A DNA stretch of 64,000 nucleotides from Rhabdophis nuchalis (Eukaryota > Chordata > Lepidosauria > Squamata > Natricidae): the NCBI GenBank assembly GCA_039707465.1, contig CM077646.1:83515215-83579214 (forward strand), given 5' to 3'. Position numbers and translations under genes: made by a program. The notes under the pieces were generated by a model. The model did no database searches. It had not been told where the DNA came from and was given only the letters and a program-made list of their open reading frames with translations. The first letter of the stretch is position 1, and the number at the start of each line of letters is the position of its first letter. Positions 47,852-56,800 of the stretch are shown in pieces.

Positions 47852-50800
47852 ACTTATGACCACAATTGAGCCTAAAAGTTTGGTTGCTAACCAAGACCAT
47901 TGTTAAGTGAGTTTCACATTTTCCATGTTGGCCACGCCCACCCAGTCACATGACCGCTGAGCCACTCCCACAAAACAGGCCACACCTTCTGGCTCTCAAA
48001 AGAAATTTCTGTCCTGGTATTGTTGATATTTGGCTCTGTTGACTAATGAGTTTGCCCACCACTGAGTTAGGGTAACTTCATAGTAATTTGCCAGCTTAAT
48101 GGTTATGTTGATTGGGAACCATATTTCATTTAATTGCTGCTCCTATGAAGTATTTTTATTGACCATCATAGATGTTGATGCTCCGGCTTTTTTAGCAAGT
48201 GTAATTTATTGGTGTACATCTCAGAAGGAGAGTACTACTTCTTGAATAGGAATGATAAATTCCAAAGAGGTATGGACTATGTTTCTCCTTGTGGCACATA
48301 TCAATACTCTGCAAGTTTAAGATGGTCAATTTAACAAATAACTTGTTATTTGACTAACTGCTTAGCCTAAATTTTACCTCCAGCTCTAATAAGCATGATT
48401 TCTGAATGGCATAGCTATTGCATAACTAGATCCTCAACCATCGAGCAATCGTTCTCTGAAACATAGATACTTTAAACCTCGATTGGGTAGTTTGTTTTTA
48501 CTTTTTTTACTTTTACTTTTTACTGTTTGCTTAGTTGTATAGATACTTTTTCTTTCCAAGAACGGCATTCTGGATCCTATTTTCAAAAATAATTGAATTC
48601 TTATAATATGTCATTACTCAAGTCGGTTATAATTATTTTATTATGAAATAACATATTAATATCAAATTTGAAATATAGTTTATAAAAGAAGTTAAGTATA
48701 TTTAACTTATTTAACAAATAAGTATATTTATTTTAAAAAACCAAATAAATCATACCGTTTGGTACAGATGTTAATTTTGCTTCTGCTATCCTTATATGAT
48801 AGACTGTCAAACCTTCAAAAGCCCCAGGTTCTATCCCATCATTGTCAAGAGGATTTGCACTCATTTCTGTCAAAAGAGAGCACATTCTGTTAGTTGAAAG
48901 TACAGGAAATTTTCAAATTTCCCTGCGACCCCAATCTGATTTTTTCCAGTGAAAGAGTACAGTGATTTATTCTTTATAATCTATTAATTTGTATATGAAT
49001 AAAGGGAGTGGCTTTGTACAAAGGTGTAGGAAACTTCCTAACACCTCTAATGTACAAAATATGGCATAAATTCATGAACAGATTCATTTTTGGAGGAATA
49101 TACACATGACGCAGTGGCTCAGTGGCTAAGATGCTTAGCTTGTCGATCAGAAAGGTCAGCAGTTTGATGGTTCGAATTCCTAGTGCAGCATAACAGAGTT
49201 AGCTCCTGTTACTTGTCCCAGCTTCTGCCAATGTAGCAGTTCGAAAGCATGTAAAAATATAAGTAGAAAAATAGGGACCACCTTTAGTGGGAAGGTAACA
49301 GTGTTCCGTGTGCCTTCGGTGTTTAGTCATGCCAGCCACATGACCACAGAGGCGTCTTTGGGCAGTGCTAGCTCTTTGGCTTTGAAACAGAGATAACCAC
49401 CATCCCTAAAGTCGGGAACAACCAGCACATATGTGCGAGGGGAACCTTTACTTTTATACATGATAAATTAAAACCATATGAGCCACACAATGAAATTGGA
49501 CTATCAAGCCTGTTATCAAACAACAGCTGTCCACATATTCATTTTCAGTAAACAAATGATTATCTGCTTTCTCTCAATTCCAGGAAGCAGCTATTTTTGT
49601 TTAAACTATGCAGCACAAAGAAATAGGAATCTGTGTTCGATCTGTGAAGTTTGAACAAGAAGATAGTATTAATTATTTTAAAGAAGAGGTTTTTTTATAT
49701 GAGTGTTTTGTTTGTTTTTGGCTTGTGATTTCAAAAAATAGAAAGTACGACAAGCAGACTATAAATTACATATATCACATTAAGCCTCCAAACCTTGAAG
49801 TACAGCTTCATATTATGTTTGAGGCAGATTAATTTGTTTGGCTTCTTTTGTCCCAAGGTCACATTGTTTTGATGATAGAAGAAGCGCAATACTCCTATCC
49901 ATCTTTAAATAAAAATTACAAACCTCAACTTCCATAAAATTATTAAATCTATACAATCCTTACAAAATAAAACATTATTTTAAAAAATAGGTTTTTAGGA
50001 ATTTTGAAATAAGGAGGCAAGATTTGCCATTGTAATGTTACATAACTTGGTTTGTGTCCACATTTATGATATATGATTAGTCTACCTTAGCTTTGAATGA
50101 TTATTTTACACAACTCATGTATCAGAATACCATAACTTTTCTCTCCTGATAATGACATTTGGCTTTCCACAGAAAATGTCATGAAGATTGCAAGCAAACC
50201 TTTGCATGGTAATTTGAACTTGGAAATATTTTGACAATATGTACAAGAATAAATTTCCAAAAATATACCATGGAAAATGTAGGTAGTCAGATATATAAAA
50301 AATGGAGCATTTAGCCTAGGGAATATTATAGTGAAGCAATATAAACAAATAAGGTTAGATAACGTTTATTGTCACTTTTTCTATGAATACACTGGCACAC
50401 ATTAAAAAATGAAATTCTGATTCCCACTCTCAAAAGATATATATAACATTTTTTTCTGATAAATAAATGGAGACTAGTATAGATCTATTTCAAGCTATTT
50501 AGCTCTCATCAGCTAGCCATACCCTTACTGGGATTTGAACTTGGGCTATTTTATAGGGAGTTATGTATAGCTGATGAGAGCTAAATACCTTGAAATAGAT
50601 CTATACTAGTCTCCCTTCATTTATTTATCAGAAAAAATGCAACGTATACATATGTATATATAAATGCAAGAATGCACATACACACAGACACACAAACAAG
50701 CTTTTAGTGTGTAACAGAATATTATAATGAAGCTAATGGTTTTTATTGAATGCAGACAGGTTCTCTTGCTATCCACTAAGAAGTATTATTTCTCTTATCC

Positions 50801-53800
50801 TTTTTCCATTTTCATTTGTTCAATCTAAGTTTCCCAACTAATGGTTTATTTATTAATTAAATTTGTTCACTGCTCATCTCTGTGATTCGGGGTGGGAGGG
50901 TTCACAGAGTAACCTTCCCACCCCCCGCTATTTTGCAGCAGATTTATAAAAATAATACACTTACCTAAAACATGTAAAGACTTCATTCCCTTAAATATGT
51001 CTTTATGAATCTTTTTAACTTTGTTGTCATGAATTCTTATCTCCGCTAAACTTCTTGGCAGATTTTCTGGGATCTGAGTTAAATGATTATGGGACAAGTA
51101 GAGGCGCCGCAGCTTCTTTGTTGACTGAAACGCTTTAGGATGGATCTTTGTTATTTTGTTGTTGTTCAAGGCAAGGGCCTAATCAAAATATGAGCTTAAT
51201 GTTAGGCATTGATTTTATTTTAAAGTTCTCACTTAAAAAGACAGTATGATATTCTTTAAATGGAAAGCCATAAAACTCCAACATGAAATTGTTTATGTAT
51301 GATTTGAATAAAGCACAAGTAACATGGAAATGGAGTCACTAAAGACTTCCAAAGGAAAATTAGATGCAATTCTAATATTACACATAAGATTTTATCTTTT
51401 GCTTTTGCTATAGATTAATAAAATGATCACACATTGATCAGTTTTGAAAATGTTGTTAGTATAGATCAAATTACTGATTTTCCAAACAATTATCTTTATT
51501 TATCTCTTTGAACATCAATTTACATTACTTTTATGCTGTTAGTGTGTGTGTGTGTGTGTGTGTGTGTAGGTAAAATGAATTATGATAGTGTTCTGACAAG
51601 AAGTTCAGCAAATAAGCTTACGTATAGTGATGATAGTCCTTTAAAATCATTTTCCTTTATTTCTTTTATTTTGTTGTTTTGAAGATCTATCATACGAGTA
51701 TCTAATGGAATATTCCTTGGTACAGAAGTTAAGCCTATTTATAAGAAAAAAATATGAATATTTATTTATTAAACATATTTCTGTGCATTGCAATCAAAGG
51801 AGACTCTTGGTGCTTTTAATAGAATGTATACAGATTAAAACAATAGCCATAAAACATTTTTTTAAAATCCTATTAAAAATAATTTAAAAAAAGAAAATGA
51901 AATGAAAATGGCAACATTCACATCAGGGGAAAGTTGTCTGAAACAATTTGATCTTCAACAGCTTCCAAAAGGCTAACAAGAAGAGAACCATTCTTTTTGC
52001 CATGGTCAGGCTGTTCCACTGTGTTGTCTCTCTACAAAGAAGCAGTACTACCAAGCCTCTTCAAAGTGTACAATTTGCATTTGTTTTTTTCTAGTAGCTC
52101 CAATTGGTCGGAGTGATACTGACAGGAGTAGGTAGTCTGGAAAGTACTTAGAGACTAAGCTTTATGATTCAACTCCAGCACTTTAAATAGGACCCAAATG
52201 GCAAACAATCCAGGATCCCAAAAGTGTGTTCCCAGTACTGGAATTGCAAAAGGAGGCAGCTGCTTCATTTTGGACTAAGTGTAATTTCTGAATACTCTTT
52301 AAATGCAGTCCCAAGCAGAGTATATTAAAGTTGTCTAACTATGTGGTGATACAAGCATGAGTTACAGTAGCTGGTCCTCCTTTCCCTGCTCCACCACTGG
52401 CATGCCTGCTGAAGCTGGGCATAGACCACTTTAGAGTTCAGCAGCCCCAAGTTGTAAACCTACTTCCTGATAGGTAGTGCTTGTGACAAAAGGGCGTTGA
52501 TGGATCAACCGTAACTCCAAATTGGCAGGGTTCAATTTCAATTTGTTCTTTCTCATCCAGAACTTGACAACCTCTAGATACCGGTTAAGGTTAATAATAA
52601 CTCTCCCACAAGTCAGATGGCAAAATACAATTCAATATCATCAGGATATTGAAGATACCCATCCCTAAATTGTTGAATAATGTCTTTTTTTTAGGATAGA
52701 CAACTTCGCTAATAACTTCATATAAAAGTTAGAAAGCAATGGATATAAGACAAACCCTGTAGTGTTCCATAAATCAGGGGCGACTGGGCCAATCTCTTTT
52801 CTCCCACCAACTAAGAAAGGAGTAGAATCATAGTTAAAACAATCCAAAAGTGAATCATGGTTGATGGTATCAAAAGCTGTTGAGATCTAATAAGACCAGA
52901 ATGGGCATATCTCCCACATCCAAGTCACAACACAGGTAACCTAGAAGATTGATCAATAGTACCTATGCCCCAAAACTAGGCCTAAACCCTGATTGGACTG
53001 AAGACTGAAAAAGATCAAGATAATCCATTTTTTTAGGATGATGCAAAGTTGATTCATCCTAACCATTTCAACAACTGTCAAATCCAAGCAATAGATCAAC
53101 ACATGAAGAATTAAAGTTGACTGGCTTATTGTAATTCTACCTATAGTACGGGAATCTACCCAGACTGCTTGACTTGAGAATACACAGATAAGATTCCATG
53201 GAGCCTGAGGTTGGAAGGAGTGTTAGTCTTGGAGCTCTTGCGACTGTGCAGTGATTCAAGGCTAATTGCCCACTTGAAATACCCTGCTGGTATTTCCCAC
53301 CATCAACTTTCCTTTAAAAAGAATTACTTTAATTCTTTAACACCATTGCATCCAAAAATACCTGGGGTACATCGCATCACATCAAGGCTGCCAGAAGCCC
53401 TCTCAGTTTCTTGGACTCACATCATCACTTCCCCTGCCTGCTTCTCATACAAGCTGGGAGGGGCAAGAGTTCATCTGATGGTAGAAGGCAACTAACACAG
53501 CATCCTATCCACTTCCTTGGAGAACACAAACAAAATGAAGTACCAGCTAACAGGACAAGGCAACCCAGTTAATACCAATATTCAATTTCAATTCAATTCA
53601 ATTTATTCAATTTATATCCCGCCCTTCTCCGAGAGGACCCAGGGCGGCGCACAGGAATTTAAAACAATATACAAAATAGTACCAATTATAATTTAAAAAA
53701 CTTATTAAATGACAAAACCTGCGCTAAAACCAGATTAAATCCCCCATTTAAATTGTAAACTATCCCTCCCCTCCTCCCTGGAACCCCCTAAAAGCCAAAT

Positions 53801-56800
53801 TAAGAATTTTGTTCAAACACCCCTAGAACTGCGACCCGCCCACCTCTCTTGATACAAAATCCCTCATCAAGGTGGGCCCTCGTTGACACGGAGGGCCATA
53901 CCTGCGAGTAGGGGGACTCCCGCAGTAGAAAAGGTCTGCCTTAGAGTACTTCATGGTGAATGTCATAAATATGATATATATAAATATGTATAAATATATA
54001 TAAAATATAAGGTCAGAGGAGTTGTTAGACAGGGCATTAAAATTCTAGATGTTATTGAATATTAAAATAGATGTTAAAATATGTATAGTCCAAGTTAAAC
54101 TCAGGAGACGTCTAGACCGGCTCTAAAAGTTCATAAATAGTTCATAAATTCATAAAAATCATGCATGGTTCAAAGATAGTTAATCATGGTTCATAAATAG
54201 TTAGTTTGTCATCGAAGGTGGGAGAGTTAGTTCATATAGATATATCAGACTGGGGGTAGAGGGTGGCTTTGGCCTTCCAGTTGTAAATTAGTCCCGGCCT
54301 GTAGTCCTCAAGGACTCCTCCAGTCCCACAATACCAGGAGTCTTAAGGGCCTCAGCTGAAGAGTTCTAATAGCTGAGGCCAGTTTTTCTCGGCCTGGAGC
54401 CTCCACTGCCCACCTTTGTCCCCGGTGGCATCTCCTTCGGCCCCAACGCCTCCAGCGCTCCTGGTATCTTTCGGCCTGCCAGGCCCAGATCTCCTTAGGC
54501 CCGGCCCGGCCCGGCCAGGCCTTGCAGCCTCGATGTTACCCTGCCGGCCCATGCCAGTCCAGTTGGTCCTCAGCTAGCCAGGTCCGGCTCTGTCTGGCCT
54601 CCCCAGGTCTTTACAGCCGCTGGCCTCTGATGTCCGCTCCAGCGCTGGTCACTTCTCCGCCCACTGGCCGTCCCGGCTCCGCTCGTCAGCTCATACCGGC
54701 ACCGCTCTTCTCCTCCTCTCCTCCACGCCGTGCGGCTCCACTCCACTCTGTTCCTCCATTCCTCTCCTTCTCTCCTTCTCTCTTCCGCACCACGCGCCGC
54801 TCCACTCAAGCCTCGGAGCAGCGCGGCGTTTTGGAGCCTCCCCGGCGTTTTGGAGCCTCCGGCCAGCTTCCCTCCGATGGCCCATGCAGAGCCGCCGGAT
54901 CACCCTGGAAGCTCGTCCTGGCCTCAAAAGGCAGCCAGGGTGAGCGTCTCGCTGGGCCTGGCCCTAAAAGTTAGCAAACGGGCCAGGCGACATGCCCTAG
55001 CCGCCCACAACTCCCGCGGCCCTCATAGCGCTCGTTGGCAGACCGCCATCTTCGCGCATGCGAATAATTGTCTGCAAGAGGAGAAGTAAATATATTTCAC
55101 CTCATCACCACAGTGTAGACCTGAGCATAGGCACATGTTCATGCTGAGTTAGATTCACTTCTGGACTACCTCCAGCATTTTCCAGATGTTGTTTGTGGCA
55201 CTTCACCTCCCAGTTGATATTAGTAAACCAAAGTGCTGTCCATAATTGGACTGCAGAAAGATGCTGCTCAGAGGCAGTAGCATTGCTGCCTGGGACTGAA
55301 CAAAAATGTCCATCTGGGAATTGGAAAAATCCCCAAACACTCTTTGAAAACCAATAGGATATATCAGGCTTGTATCTGTATACACAAAACCATATTATGT
55401 GACACATAATATTAGTGTTTCACTTCAAAAGGCAGTTTCTATATATCACACAGCCACCTCCTTTCCCCAAACCAGTCCTGATAAGTATTAGGTTGATCAA
55501 CAGGCAGCAAATGGAATACAAAACCAATCAGGAAGAAGAAAGCAGGTAAAGTCTTTCTGGAAATACTCATCAAGCAACTCTCTTTAGCAGCAGGATTCTG
55601 GGGTAGTGATGTGTTATGGAAATTCATAGTGTAAACACATAATTGGGGCGTGGGAAAGAGTCTGTGATTCTATTACCTAAACAACATCAATAGAGTCAGC
55701 ATATTTGGCAGGCAATGCAGGAAGAGTTCTTGCTGTTCTTGATGGTGAAAGCAAGAAACTGGTAGCATTGTACATTATGAAATTTTCATGATAGAGAATC
55801 AGTTGTTATGGTTCCTCAGTTTCAGTGAATATGTGGCTTGTAAGCTTGCAATCAGCCCAACCCTAATTTCTTGGGAAACGCAACAGGAAGCTAGCTTAAG
55901 TTTCAGCGATTCCTCGTGGTTGCATATAAGCCATGGCACTGTTTGATTGGCCCTTTATGTAAATGCTGGTCATAAATAGTTTCAGCTTTTGTAGGGGGGG
56001 TTGCAGAATGAGTGACCTTATTAATATGCAGCATTATATTCATATGCAGTGGATAGTTACATTAAATTCCTTGTATGACCAGAAGTTATTAAGACTTGCA
56101 AGCGGTACTCAGACTCAATCTAGATTTGTAGAGTAACAGAAGTAACTAAAATGTAAAATGTGCTTGTCTTATGGTCTGAGTGTTCTAGCCTCTGAAGTCT
56201 CAAAGGTTGGAACTGAATCATTTCACATTAATATTTGGATTATCTGCTTATAACACATTCCCAACTATCACAGTTAACTGATGCTTTATCAGAAAAGGAT
56301 AACTTCCATGCAAAGATTTCCCATATTATAAACATAGACCTTATGCACGTTGGTGCTATGAAAATTTTTGGCCAGGCTGTTTTTTTTTTAACTCTTAAAT
56401 TAGGGGATTAGACATATTCCCAGTATGTTTCTTTTTCTTCCTTTTCCTTCTTTTCTTTTTTTCTCTCTTCTTTCTCTTTTGTATGTCTTTCCAGTTACCC
56501 TTACCCTATACTTGTTGAATGTTTGATTTTATATTAATAAAGATATATTAAAAAAAAAAAATTTGGCCAGGCTGAAAAAGGAATGGAAGACCAGGCATAA
56601 GAGATAGAAGTTAAGACAAACGTCAACTTATCTTATAAATGGCAACTTAAGCCAGAGGAGAAGAATCCTGGGAATTCAAATAGATCTCACCTTTCTTAAC
56701 ACATTGTCAATGAATGAAAAATTTCTCTCATATTTTCCCACAGTCTGTATTTAAACATTAAAAATACCTAACTGAATTCTGTGTAATTCTTGTTTTCTTA

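Larger units (their letters stand above)
43705..48064. mobile_element. hAT element, perfect 8-bp TSD, with nested L2 and microsatellite
   Basis: The left terminus cagtggtcagcaaaccg and, reversed, the right terminus cagtggtgggcaaactc match at 13 of 17 positions. The duplication agttaggg occurs exactly at 43697-43704 and 48065-48072. The outer element is about 1.1-1.3 kb once the L2 copy (44574-47648) and the GAAA array are removed, and it carries no transposase frame. It lies in the large asporin intron between coding exons 4 and 5. Confidence 0.85.

Noticed and set aside
47649..47900. Long Leu/Ser/Phe-rich N-terminus joined to the L2 ORF on the minus strand
   Set aside because: It is translation of the GAAA microsatellite in one frame; L2 homology begins only at 47648.
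49111..49185. Possible tRNA gene (A and B boxes present)
   Set aside because: It cannot form a full cloverleaf by eye and continues into a BovB-like tail, so it is a SINE head.
54352..55089. Arg/Ser/Pro-rich open frames
   Set aside because: They are in the 5' UTR of the internally deleted L2 derivative; base composition explains them.
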